64,000 bases of DNA. It comes from Prochlorococcus sp. AG-402-L09. GTDB taxonomy: Bacteria; Cyanobacteriota; Cyanobacteriia; PCC-6307; Cyanobiaceae. Made by a program: the position numbers and the translations under genes. The notes below the pieces were generated by a model that saw only the letters and a list, made by a program, of their open reading frames with translations, had not been told where the DNA came from and did no database searches. Positions 1 through 9,630 of the stretch are shown here, piece after piece. Position 1 is the first letter of the stretch. The number at the start of each line of letters is the position of its first letter. The stretch is taken from the NCBI GenBank assembly GCA_003216715.1, contig QCIK01000002.1:124001-188000 (forward strand), written 5' to 3'.

Positions 1-3000
1 GTTGCTCACTTTCGTCCATAGAGATGTTAATTTTTTTAGCTTCAAGCCATAACAATTGTTTTCTAGAATCTGAAACTTCAGGACAAGATGGATAGCCAAA
101 AGAATAACGGCAGCCTCTGTATTTAACATCTAAGATATCTTTTATATTATCTGGTTCATAGTCTTCAAATCCACATTCAAACCTAATAACAGCATGTATA
201 TATTCAGCAAGTGCTTCAGCCAGCTGCACAGTCAAACCATGAAAAAATAAATAATCAGAGTATGAGTCTTGACTAAATAACTTATGCGAATATTCACTAG
301 CTGATTCTCCCATTGTGACAGCCTGCATTGGCAAATAATCTGTAGGTTGATTATTATTTAAATCGTTATAAAAATCTGCTATACAAAATCTTTTTCCAGA
401 TCTTTGCCTAGGTAATAAAAAATCTCCTAAAAGAGTTTGGTGATCTTTATCATATACATTTAAGTAATTACCAGCTCTACCACAAGGGAAATATCCATAG
501 ACTAATGATGGATTAATAAGCTTTTCATCGATTATTTTATTCATCCAGTAATCCAACTTCGGTTCGGCCTTATTAAGTAAAAAATCCTTATAATCAGAGG
601 CAGACATCTCCTTGGAACGTTTCATTTGCCATTGACCTGCAAATAAAGCATTACGATCTAAAAATTTATAAACCTTTGTTATGTCTATATCTCTATCAAA
701 TAAAAACTTTGGGCCGATAAATGGTGGTTTAATAGGATCTATTTGAGATATATCTTTTGACCTTGAGGTATCTTCAATAGGCTTATCATTGATAGTTTTG
801 ATAGAAATTGTTTTATCTTTATTTGCTTTTTTATAGTTACCAATTGTTATACCCTCAGGAGCACCATCTTTAAAGCCTGATATATTATCCCAGTTATTTA
901 ATTCCTTAGCTTTCATATATGAATCCATAAATCTTAAATCCGTAAAAGCATCTTTACCATAAATAACTTTACCTCTATAAACACTTGCACAATCTTGATT
1001 AACAAATTTGGGAGTCAGTGCTGCACCTCCCAGAATAATAGGCACAGATATATCTTCTTCATTTAATGCTTTAAGATTATCTTTCATAAATGCAGTTGAT
1101 TTAACTAGAAGACCACTCATAGCAATACAATCGGCTTTATGCTCTTTCTGTGCATTGATTATTGAATTGACTTCTTGCTTAATTCCTAAATTAATAACTT
1201 CATAACCGTTATTTGATAAAATTATATCTACTAGATTTTTGCCAATATCGTGAACATCACCCTTAACTGTTGCGATGATAAATTTTCCTTTAGATTGATT
1301 AGCCTCAGATTTATCCATATACTGCTCTAAATATGAAACTGCGAATTTCATTGTTTCTGCTGATTGGAGAACAAATGGCAATTGCATTTGACCCGAACCA
1401 AATAATTCACCAACAACTTTCATACCATCTAATAAATATTCATTAATTATTACTAAGGGTTTATATATCTTTAAAGCCAAGTCAAGATTTGAATGTAAAT
1501 TTGTTTTTTCACCATCAATAATATGATTCTTTAATTTTTCTTCTATTGGTAAATTAATATCATCATTATTAGTACTTTTATTTAAAAGTGTCTTTGAATC
1601 ATCGAAATAACTAGTTAAGGTAGTTAGAGGATCATATGTGCATACTGTATTTTCAAATATTCTTCTATCATAAATAAGATCCAAGCATATTTTTATCTGT
1701 TCATCACTAATTTTATTTAGAGGTAAAATCTTTGATGGAGAAACAATTGCAGAGTCAAGACCGGCCTTAATTGCCTCATTAAGGAAGATAGAATTAAGAA
1801 CAATTCTTGCACTAGAAGATAAACCAAAACTTACATTTGAAATTCCAAGGATTAAGTGAACTGATGGATGTTGCTCTTTTATTAACTTAATTGCTTTTAT
1901 AGTTTCTAAACCATTCTTTCTATCTTCTTCTAATCCTGTTGAAATAGGTAATGCTAGAGGATCATAAAAAAGTTCATAAGATTTTAATCCAGAATTAGTC
2001 GCATCCGTATAAGCTCTTGAAGCTATTTCTGCTTTTTTTTCAGCTGATCTAGCCATTCCATCTTCGTCGATAGTTCCAATTACGACCGCTGATCCGTATT
2101 GTTTAGCAAGATCAATTACTTTATAAAATCTATCTGGTCCATCCTCATAATTAGTAGAATTTAAAATACATTTTCCACCAGCATGTTTTAGTCCACTCTC
2201 CATTTTTTCATAATCTGTTGAATCAAGCATCAAAGGCAAATTAATATTATTAACTAGTCTTTTGACTATCATAGACATATCTTCGATGCCATTTCTTCCC
2301 ACAAAATCTACATTTACATCTAAAACATGAGCATTTTCCTTAAGTTGAGATTTTGCAATACCTACAAGTCCGTCCCAATCCTCATCGTTTAGGAGTTCTC
2401 TAACTTTTTTAGATCCACTAGCATTTAATCTCTCACCTACTATCAAGAAAGAATTATCTTGTTCATAGGGAATTGACTCATATATTGATGATGCAGCAGG
2501 GATTATAGATCTTTCTTTTGAAAGGGTAATCAATCTTTGATTTGAAGATAAAAGCTCGTTAGATAAATCTGATAATTGCTTTATATGTTCTGGTCTAGTT
2601 CCGCAGCAACCACCAATTAATTGAACACCTAAATCATTAATAAAATGACTAAGTTGGAACTTAAGTTCCATTGGAGTTAATCGATAATGAGCCTTACCAC
2701 CAACATTTTCAGGTAATCCAGCATTAGGTATACAACTTATGTGAAAAGGTGAATGCTCCGATAAATATTTAATATGTTCTTTCATTTCTTCTGGGCCAGT
2801 CGCACAATTAAGGCCCAAAATATCAATATTAAATGGCTCCAATATAGTTGTAATAGAAGCAATATCGCTTCCAATTAGCATCTGACCAGTAGTTTCCATG
2901 GTTACCGACACCATTAATGGAATTCTTTTACCAGTACCGATAGCTTCATTTACGCTTTGCAGAGCTGCTTTGATTTGAAGAACATCCTGACAAGTTTCAA

Positions 3001-3481
3001 TAATAAAAAGATCAATTCCGCCTTCAATAAGTGCTTTTGCTTGCTCAAGATATGATTTTTTTAGCTCTTCAAAACTTATATGACCGAGCGTAGGTAGCTT
3101 AGTTGTTGGTCCAATAGATCCAGCTACAAATCGAGGTTTTTCCTCTGATTGGTATTTATTTACAACGTTCCTTGCTATTTGTGCTGCTTTTAAATTGATC
3201 TCATAAGCTTTATTGCCAATTCCATATTCATCTAGAACAATCGAAGTAGCACCAAACGTATTTGTTTCGATTACATCGCAACCTGCATTTAAAAATGATT
3301 CATGTACTTTTTCAACGCTAGAGACTGATGTCAATACAAGGTTTTCATTACAACCTTCTAATGATTCTCCACCATAGTCATCTGCATTAAGTTGTTGATC
3401 TTGCAGAGATGTGCCTGTAGCACCATCAAAGACTAATATCGGTCTCTTTTCAGAGTTGAGATAGTCTAAAAAATCAGTCAT
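1..3481 (-). CDS. metH: Cobalamin-dependent methionine synthase (3' end outside window)
   Basis: Methylates homocysteine to methionine, passing the methyl group from 5-methyltetrahydrofolate through bound cobalamin. The frame is open from an ATG at 3479-3481 to the left edge, about 1160 codons. In order I read the N-terminal homocysteine-binding module beginning MTDFLDYLNSEKRPILVFDGA, a zinc-binding Cys pair in GGCCGTRPEHI (near 2610), a pterin-binding domain, the cobalamin motif DVHDIGKNLV (near 1240) and the SAM-dependent activation domain with YRGCRYSFGYPSCPE (near 90-140). Only the last few dozen residues are missing. The next gene on the same strand, ilvE, lies 63 bases upstream. All modules are intact with no frameshift. 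No B12 riboswitch is visible, as expected for an enzyme that uses B12. Confidence 0.97.
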   Translation of the reverse strand, partial: MTDFLDYLNSEKRPILVFDGATGTSLQDQQLNADDYGGESLEGCNENLVLTSVSSVEKVHESFLNAGCDVIETNTFGATSIVLDEYGIGNKAYEINLKAAQIARNVVNKYQSEEKPRFVAGSIGPTTKLPTLGHISFEELKKSYLEQAKALIEGGIDLFIIETCQDVLQIKAALQSVNEAIGTGKRIPLMVSVTMETTGQMLIGSDIASITTILEPFNIDILGLNCATGPEEMKEHIKYLSEHSPFHISCIPNAGLPENVGGKAHYRLTPMELKFQLSHFINDLGVQLIGGCCGTRPEHIKQLSDLSNELLSSNQRLITLSKERSIIPAASSIYESIPYEQDNSFLIVGERLNASGSKKVRELLNDEDWDGLVGIAKSQLKENAHVLDVNVDFVGRNGIEDMSMIVKRLVNNINLPLMLDSTDYEKMESGLKHAGGKCILNSTNYEDGPDRFYKVIDLAKQYGSAVVIGTIDEDGMARSAEKKAEIASRAYTDATNSGLKSYELFYDPLALPISTGLEEDRKNGLETIKAIKLIKEQHPSVHLILGISNVSFGLSSSARIVLNSIFLNEAIKAGLDSAIVSPSKILPLNKISDEQIKICLDLIYDRRIFENTVCTYDPLTTLTSYFDDSKTLLNKSTNNDDINLPIEEKLKNHIIDGEKTNLHSNLDLALKIYKPLVIINEYLLDGMKVVGELFGSGQMQLPFVLQSAETMKFAVSYLEQYMDKSEANQSKGKFIIATVKGDVHDIGKNLVDIILSNNGYEVINLGIKQEVNSIINAQKEHKADCIAMSGLLVKSTAFMKDNLKALNEEDISVPIILGGAALTPKFVNQDCASVYRGKVIYGKDAFTDLRFMDSYMKAKELNNWDNISGFKDGAPEGITIGNYKKANKDKTISIKTINDKPIEDTSRSKDISQIDPIKPPFIGPKFLFDRDIDITKVYKFLDRNALFAGQWQMKRSKEMSASDYKDFLLNKAEPKLDYWMNKIIDEKLINPSLVYGYFPCGRAGNYLNVYDKDHQTLLGDFLLPRQRSGKRFCIADFYNDLNNNQPTDYLPMQAVTMGESASEYSHKLFSQDSYSDYLFFHGLTVQLAEALAEYIHAVIRFECGFEDYEPDNIKDILDVKYRGCRYSFGYPSCPEVSDSRKQLLWLEAKKINISMDESEQ

Positions 3482-3544
3482 AAATTATATACTTTTCTTA
3501 TAAAAATGAAAATCATAAATTTAAATAAGTTATATATTCTTATT

Positions 3545-4459
3545 TTAATCTATCTGCACACGTTTAACCCAATTTTCATATTCAGGAACTAAACCTTCTG
3601 TAATTTTAGTTAACTTTGTTCTTAATGAATTCATTATTGGCATGTCTTTACTCATTAAAGTAGTTTCAATCATTTTTATAGGAGTAATCTTTGCCGCTGT
3701 TCCAGTAAGAAATACTTCTTCCGATATAAACAATTCCGTTTTATCTACAGGTCTTTCAATAACTTTTATACCGTCTTTTTTGGCAAGTTCTATAACACTG
3801 GCGCGTGTTATACCTTCTAGAATATCTTGATCAACACCAGGAGTAATTAATTCACCATTACGAACTATAAAAATGTTCATACCACTAGCTTCACTAATTT
3901 TCCCTTGACTATTTAGTAATAGTGCCTCGTCAAATCCACTTTTTACTGCTTCGGTTTTAGCTAAGGAGCTAGTAATGTAAGCTCCACTAATTTTACCTCT
4001 TAATGGAAGCGAGTTGTCTTGTTGGCGAGTCCAGCTACTAACGCGGCAAGTAACCCCATCAGGTGATAGATAATCACCAAGTTCTATTCCATAAATAAAG
4101 AAATTAGTTTCTATGTTATGTAGCCTTGGTGCAATTCCTAAATCGCTAGTATATACAAAGGGTCTGATGTATACAGGTTGAGTCGGTTTGTTTTTAACTA
4201 GAAAGGTTTCAAGAGACTTTAATACAAAATCCTCGTCTAATTCAGTCATCAAAAATCTAGCACTTTGAGATAATCTTTTTGCGTGCTTGTCTGCTCTAAA
4301 TAATAAAAATGATTTACTATCTTTTGGATCAGGGATAGCCCGCATTCCTCCAAAAGCTGCAGTTCCATAATGAAGTGCGTGAGTAGCTATAGATAGCTTT
4401 GCCTCATTAAATGGAATACATTGCCCTTCAAACCAAGCGAATGGAAGAAAATTATGCAT
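3545..4459 (-). CDS. ilvE: Branched-chain amino acid aminotransferase
   Basis: PLP-dependent class IV aminotransferase that performs the last step of valine, leucine and isoleucine synthesis. The 304-residue length is normal. The N-terminus (FAWFEGQCIPFNEAKLSIATH) is typical of the family. LPLRGKISGAYITSS places the probable PLP lysine at K156, and the later EASGMNIFIVRNG and FLTGTAAKITPI segments are also characteristic. The ATG at 4459 fits the family start. It sits upstream of metH on the same strand and is divergent from cobN across a 71-base gap. The threonine deaminase ilvA of the same pathway is about 36 kb away in this window. Confidence 0.96.
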   Translation of the reverse strand: MHNFLPFAWFEGQCIPFNEAKLSIATHALHYGTAAFGGMRAIPDPKDSKSFLLFRADKHAKRLSQSARFLMTELDEDFVLKSLETFLVKNKPTQPVYIRPFVYTSDLGIAPRLHNIETNFFIYGIELGDYLSPDGVTCRVSSWTRQQDNSLPLRGKISGAYITSSLAKTEAVKSGFDEALLLNSQGKISEASGMNIFIVRNGELITPGVDQDILEGITRASVIELAKKDGIKVIERPVDKTELFISEEVFLTGTAAKITPIKMIETTLMSKDMPIMNSLRTKLTKITEGLVPEYENWVKRVQID

Positions 4460-4530
4460 TATCAGTTCCAGCTAAGATGAAAAAAATCAGCATTTCTTTG
4501 TTTACTGCTCTAATTACACATAATAAATGA

Positions 4531-7500
4531 ATGCATAGAATTGCCACCATTCCGGGGAATGAACCTCAAGAAGAAAATACATTTATCGAGCAGCCTGCAG
4601 CTCCAGTTATCTTCCTAACTAGCGCTACATCTGATATAACCTGTCTATCTACAGTGTTAAAGCTTCCTAACAATAATAAGTGGAAAAATAAAATAAGAGC
4701 ATTGCCAATTGCTTATTTATCTTCAAATGCATCAGTAGATCATTATATATCTAATACATGTAAAACAGCGAAAATTATTGTTGTTAGATTTTTAGGGTCA
4801 AGATCATACTGGTCTTATGGGTTTGAACAATTAGGTTTATGGCAGTTAGAGAAACCAAATAGACATCTAATAGTAGTCTCTGGAATTGAAAGTACAGCAA
4901 ATGATGTTAAAGAAATTAGTAGTTTAAATCTAGACAAAGTTGATTTAATTCAAAAACTTTTAAATCAAGGAGGTATAAAAAACTATAATTATCTGATTCA
5001 AATTTTTGAGAAAATAATTAATCAGGAAGAAATTCATATAAATTTAGATCTAATTGAATATCATGATGAGTTAATTAAATGGAAATGGAAGCAAAGTAAT
5101 AATCCATCTATTGCTGTATTTCTCTATAAATCACTTTTACAATCGGGTAATACAGAGTTGGCGGATAAAATCATTGAAATATCTAATAAATATAACTTAA
5201 ATGCCAAAATAATATGGATTACAAGTTTGAAATCTAAAAATGTAGAGAATCAAATAATTAACTTATTAGTCAAAGATGAAATAAAAGCAATAATTACTAC
5301 AACCTCATTTTCTTCAGTTGAATATAAACATGATGATATTCAAAACAACTTGTGGGACAGATTAGATATACCTGTATATCAACTTCTAATATCTAGTTCA
5401 TCTATAACTGAGTGGAATGAATCTGCAGTAGGTCTAAACCCTATAGACCTATCAATACAAGTTGTTTTACCAGAAGTTGATGGTCGAATTTGTACAATTC
5501 CAATTGCATTTAAAAACCTTACTTATACAGATAATGAATTATCAATTGCTGTACATAAAACGGAACCATATGAAATACATATTGACTGGTGCATAAAATA
5601 TATAAAAAATCTAACTTTTCTACAACAATCGAAGAATTCATATAAAAAAATAGCAGTCGTAATAGCAAATTACCCTGTTAAAGACTCTAGAATTGCGAAT
5701 GGAGTTGGATTAGATACACCCGAAAGCTTATTAAATATTTTGAACTGGCTTAAAGAAGAGGGATATTATCTAGGAAATGAAGAAATTCCAAATAATAGTA
5801 AGAATTTAATTAACAAATTAGTAAGTCATAGAACAAATTCTGAAGAGACACTATCAAATGAACCTCAATCATATTTAAATATTCAAGATTATTTACTTTA
5901 TTGGGAAAAACTTGGATCTAAGGTTAAAGATACAATTTCTAATCGATGGGGAGATCCAATCAATTCTATTCAATTAGAAAAGAATGGATTTCCAATTAAT
6001 GGTATTTCCTTTGGAAATATAACAATTTTAATTCAGTCAAATAGGGGTTATGAGAGCGATAATTTATCTGATTTACATTCGCCCGACTTACCTCCTACAC
6101 ATAAATATATTGCACAATATTTTTGGTTAAATAATTCATTTAAAGCTAATGCAATTGTACATCTAGGTAAACATGGTAGCTTGGAATGGTTACCAGGGAA
6201 AGGGGTTGGATTAAGTTATAATTGTTTCCCATTTATTCTTTGTCCTCCGATTCCAAATATATATCCATTTATTGTAAATGATCCTGGTGAAGGCTCTCAA
6301 GCAAAAAGAAGAACACATGCAATTATTATAGATCATTTGACTCCTCCATTGTCTCATTCGGGTAGTTTTAATGACCTACTTTTAATTGAAAACCTTATAG
6401 ATGAATATTATGAATCTAAACTAATTAATGATAATAGACATGAATTATTAGAAAAAAAGATAGTAGATCTTTTAATTAAAAATTCCTGGCCAGGTATTGA
6501 ATCAAATAAATTAAAAGCAGCAAAAGAAGATTTAATTATACAAGATATAATAGATAACGCAGAGAGTTATTTATGTGAAATTAAGAATTCACAGATAAGA
6601 ACTGGTCTTCATGTTTTTGGAGTTAATCAGAGTATGGATAAATTAATAGAATTAACACTCACGATTTCTAATGTCCCGACAGGAACTAATCTCGGCCTTA
6701 CTCAATGCTTAGCAGAAGATTTAGGGTTTACGTTTGACCCTTGGAGTGATGAAGAGAGTGAAAACTTAAAACAAGTAGACATTGATTTATTTAAAACTTA
6801 TACAGCAATTAATGCTAGGAAAGTTGGTAAAGTAGTTGACTGGTTGAATGACATCGGAAAATATATAATAGAGTTTCATTGTTTAAAATTTCTTAATTAC
6901 ATAATAAAATCAAAAAAGAATATAGAACTTGATAGTAAAATCATAAATTATCTAGATCATGAAAAACCTAATGTTTTTATAAATCATTTATTAAATAATA
7001 TTTTACCCAAACTATTAAACAGTTCAGACAACGAAAAAACTAATTTTCTCAGCGCTTTAGAAGGAAAAAGAATTTCTAGCGGTCCTTCTGGGGCGCCTAC
7101 AAGAGGAAAATTAGAGGTTTTACCAACAGGTAAGAATTTCTTTTCTGTTGATATAAGAGCAATACCAACTGAAACAGCTTGGGACTTAGGGCAAAGAAGT
7201 GCTGAAAAAATAATGGAACTTTACCTGCAAGAAAATGGAGAACACCTTTCGCATCTTGCTATTTCAATTTGGGGTACTTCAACAATGAGAAATGGTGGAG
7301 AAGATATTTGTCAGCTTTTTGCTCTCATGGGTTTAAGGCCAATATGGGACGGGACCTTAAGAAGAGTAATTGACGTAGAGGTCATTCCCATCAGTGTATT
7401 GAACAGGCCAAGAGTAGACGTAACGTTAAGAATTTCTGGTTTATTCAGGGATGCATTTCCTCAGATAATTGAATTGATTCGAAGAGGTCAAAATCTTATT

Positions 7501-8304
7501 GGGAATTTAAAAGAATCCTCTTCTATTAATCCACTTGCTGAGTCATATAGAAATGGAAATACAAAGTCAAGAATATATGGATCAGCACCTGGATCATACG
7601 GTGCAGGATTACAAGAAATAATTAATAGTGGATCTTGGGAGAATCAATCAGAACTCGCTGATGCTTTTATCGAATGGAGTAAATGGAGATATGAAGGTTC
7701 AAATAAAATCATAAAAGACAAAAAAGGATTAGAAAATAATTTGTCAAAGGTAAAAGTAGTACTTCATAGTCAGGACAATAGAGAACACGATATCCTTGAT
7801 TCAGATGATTACTATCAATTTCAAGGTGGATTGATATCCGCGATCAAAAAAACTAGTGGAACAGATCCTCAAGCCTATTTTGCCGATAATTCAAGGTATC
7901 AACGACCAAGAATTCATAAACTCTCAAAAGAAATTGATAAAGTCGTTCGAAGCAGATTATCAAACCCAAAATGGATAGAGGGTATGAAAAAACATGGATA
8001 TAAAGGTGCTTTCGAAATGTCAGCTAGCCTTGACTATTTGTTCTCTTTTGATGCAACTACAAACTTAGTTCCTAATTGGTGTTATCAATCTATTTTGAAC
8101 AATTGGTTAATGAATAATGATACGAAAAATTTTATTAGTGACAACAATCCTTGGGCTTTAAGAGATATCGCTGAAAGATTACTAGAAGCATCTAATAGAA
8201 AACTTTGGACAAATCCAACTAATGAACAAATATCATCTATAAAAACATTATTATCAGATGTAGATAGTAAAATTGAAACCTATTCTTCTAAAAATAATTT
8301 ATAA
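4531..8304 (+). CDS. cobN: Cobaltochelatase subunit CobN-type (B12 synthesis)
   Basis: The large subunit that inserts cobalt into the corrin ring in the aerobic-type pathway. The 1257 residues match the CobN/Mg-chelatase H family, with LGKHGSLEWLPGKGVGLS near residue 550 and NPGEG-like and GGPSGAPTRG-like segments further on. Conserved C-terminal blocks include SAPGSYGAGLQEIINSG and the AYFADNSRYQRPRIHKL region. ChlH of chlorophyll synthesis is a paralogue; the CobN-style N-terminus and the location beside metH favour CobN, but a phylogeny would settle it. No CobS or CobT is nearby. In cyanobacteria the ATPase partners are thought to be shared with ChlI/ChlD. The stop is 5 bases from the convergent PHP gene. 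Confidence 0.9.
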   Translation: MHRIATIPGNEPQEENTFIEQPAAPVIFLTSATSDITCLSTVLKLPNNNKWKNKIRALPIAYLSSNASVDHYISNTCKTAKIIVVRFLGSRSYWSYGFEQLGLWQLEKPNRHLIVVSGIESTANDVKEISSLNLDKVDLIQKLLNQGGIKNYNYLIQIFEKIINQEEIHINLDLIEYHDELIKWKWKQSNNPSIAVFLYKSLLQSGNTELADKIIEISNKYNLNAKIIWITSLKSKNVENQIINLLVKDEIKAIITTTSFSSVEYKHDDIQNNLWDRLDIPVYQLLISSSSITEWNESAVGLNPIDLSIQVVLPEVDGRICTIPIAFKNLTYTDNELSIAVHKTEPYEIHIDWCIKYIKNLTFLQQSKNSYKKIAVVIANYPVKDSRIANGVGLDTPESLLNILNWLKEEGYYLGNEEIPNNSKNLINKLVSHRTNSEETLSNEPQSYLNIQDYLLYWEKLGSKVKDTISNRWGDPINSIQLEKNGFPINGISFGNITILIQSNRGYESDNLSDLHSPDLPPTHKYIAQYFWLNNSFKANAIVHLGKHGSLEWLPGKGVGLSYNCFPFILCPPIPNIYPFIVNDPGEGSQAKRRTHAIIIDHLTPPLSHSGSFNDLLLIENLIDEYYESKLINDNRHELLEKKIVDLLIKNSWPGIESNKLKAAKEDLIIQDIIDNAESYLCEIKNSQIRTGLHVFGVNQSMDKLIELTLTISNVPTGTNLGLTQCLAEDLGFTFDPWSDEESENLKQVDIDLFKTYTAINARKVGKVVDWLNDIGKYIIEFHCLKFLNYIIKSKKNIELDSKIINYLDHEKPNVFINHLLNNILPKLLNSSDNEKTNFLSALEGKRISSGPSGAPTRGKLEVLPTGKNFFSVDIRAIPTETAWDLGQRSAEKIMELYLQENGEHLSHLAISIWGTSTMRNGGEDICQLFALMGLRPIWDGTLRRVIDVEVIPISVLNRPRVDVTLRISGLFRDAFPQIIELIRRGQNLIGNLKESSSINPLAESYRNGNTKSRIYGSAPGSYGAGLQEIINSGSWENQSELADAFIEWSKWRYEGSNKIIKDKKGLENNLSKVKVVLHSQDNREHDILDSDDYYQFQGGLISAIKKTSGTDPQAYFADNSRYQRPRIHKLSKEIDKVVRSRLSNPKWIEGMKKHGYKGAFEMSASLDYLFSFDATTNLVPNWCYQSILNNWLMNNDTKNFISDNNPWALRDIAERLLEASNRKLWTNPTNEQISSIKTLLSDVDSKIETYSSKNNL

Positions 8305-8309
8305 ATCAT

Positions 8310-8969
8310 TCAACGTCTAAGAAGAGATAGTCCGTGGCTATCGGTACCACATGTTGATAATAATGAATAAGAGTTTGCACAATCAAATATTTTATCGCAG
8401 ACAAATTCTGAAGGGATCCAATTATTTGCTCTTTCGTAGTTATACCATGTTTCAACAGCATCAAAATTTAGTTTAGATGCTTCATCAATCAAGATATCAA
8501 ATGGAAGCTTATATCTTGCGGGATGAGCCAACACAGCAATACCATTAGCTTTATGAATCGAATCAACCACAGTCGAAGCTAATAAGTCATTACCAATAGC
8601 AGACTTATTGTCAATATAAGGTGATAAGTATTTTGATTTATGATCAAAACCAAGACCTAAAACATGAACTAAGCATCCTTTCAATAAACAAGTAATTTCT
8701 ATTCCAGTCCAAAGTTTAGGAAAACTTAATTTGTAATTGAGTGTAGTGTCTTTCAATTTAGTTAATTCAATATAGGCATCAACTGAATGATGATCTGTGA
8801 TTGCATAATGATCAATATTGAGCTCAATTGCTTGGTTATAAATTTCTTTGGCGGTCAAACTTCCATCACTATATGTTGAATGCATATGGAAATTAATAGA
8901 GTTTGGACAGCTTTCTTTTGTAATTGATTTAATTATTTTAATTAATTTAATAGTATCAATATTAGACAT
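8310..8969 (-). CDS. PHP-domain metal-dependent phosphoesterase
   Basis: A 219-residue stand-alone PHP domain. Metal-ligand motifs are visible in order: FHMHSTYSDG (about residues 27-36), YAITDHHS (about 55-62), IEITCLLKG with its Glu, AVLAHPARY, and GTDSHG near the C-terminus. The family includes YciV/TrpH-type 3',5'-nucleotide bisphosphatases and small 5'-3' RNA exonucleases, so a nucleotide or RNA phosphoesterase is likely, but the exact substrate is not readable. It is too short for DNA polymerase III alpha and carries no polymerase part. It is 5 bases downstream of hemJ on the same strand and probably shares its transcript. Confidence 0.85.
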   Translation of the reverse strand: MSNIDTIKLIKIIKSITKESCPNSINFHMHSTYSDGSLTAKEIYNQAIELNIDHYAITDHHSVDAYIELTKLKDTTLNYKLSFPKLWTGIEITCLLKGCLVHVLGLGFDHKSKYLSPYIDNKSAIGNDLLASTVVDSIHKANGIAVLAHPARYKLPFDILIDEASKLNFDAVETWYNYERANNWIPSEFVCDKIFDCANSYSLLSTCGTDSHGLSLLRR

Positions 8970-8974
8970 ATATA

Positions 8975-9538
8975 TTAAGTAAGTTGTTTCCTATTCCTTC
9001 TCCATTTAGCATAAAATTGTATACTTGCTGCCATAAAGAGAATCAATCCAAATATTAACCAGCTAGCTGCACTTGTAGGGAACTGGTTTTTAAATACAAC
9101 AAGCATTACAACGACAACCAATAATAGTGTTGGCAACTCATTCAAAGCTCGTAGTTGTTGGCCACTATAATTATACTGATTGTTTGTTAATTCATTCATG
9201 ATTTTATAGCAATAAAAATGATAGATAAGTAAAAAAGCAACAAACAATAGTTTAATCTGCATCCATGTCTGAGAAAGATATGAAGGCTGCATATATAATA
9301 ATCCAGATGCCATTATGACAGCTATAAACATTCCAGGCGTTGTTATAATATTAGCTAGTCTTTTTTCCATTAATGTATATTGCTTATTAAATACATCCCT
9401 TATTTCTTCCTTCTCACCTTGTACTTCTACATGATAAATAAATAATCTGACTAAATAAAATAAGCCTGCGAACCAAACTACTACGCCAATAATATGAAAG
9501 GATTTAAACCATAAATATGTCTCCGGCGAAAAAATCAT
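8975..9538 (-). CDS. hemJ: Protoporphyrinogen IX oxidase HemJ
   Basis: Membrane enzyme that oxidises protoporphyrinogen IX to protoporphyrin IX on the way to haem and chlorophyll; most cyanobacteria use this form. The 187 residues show four or more hydrophobic helices and the conserved N-terminal WFKSFHIIGVVVWFAGLFYLVRLF, whose His is the invariant family residue. The C-terminus ends in a basic tail (KWRRNRKQ). The ATG at 9538 gives the normal family start. The PHP gene follows closely. The roughly 90 bases upstream (9539-9630) hold no gene. Confidence 0.92.
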   Translation of the reverse strand: MIFSPETYLWFKSFHIIGVVVWFAGLFYLVRLFIYHVEVQGEKEEIRDVFNKQYTLMEKRLANIITTPGMFIAVIMASGLLYMQPSYLSQTWMQIKLLFVAFLLIYHFYCYKIMNELTNNQYNYSGQQLRALNELPTLLLVVVVMLVVFKNQFPTSAASWLIFGLILFMAASIQFYAKWRRNRKQLT

Positions 9539-9630
9539 ATTCTATTAAATGTTTCGTGCTTTCATATCACTCTATACATTACTATAATAAAGATTAGCTG
9601 TCCCTAATTCGTTAATATTTTATAAATAGA

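Noticed and set aside
1008-1205. Plus-strand open frame inside metH
   Set aside because: It is antisense to the well-conserved metH reading frame and has no recognisable protein character.
3482-4530. Search for a cobalamin riboswitch near metH, ilvE and cobN
   Set aside because: The gaps are 63 and 71 bases, too short for the full aptamer, and no B12-box-like sequence is seen.
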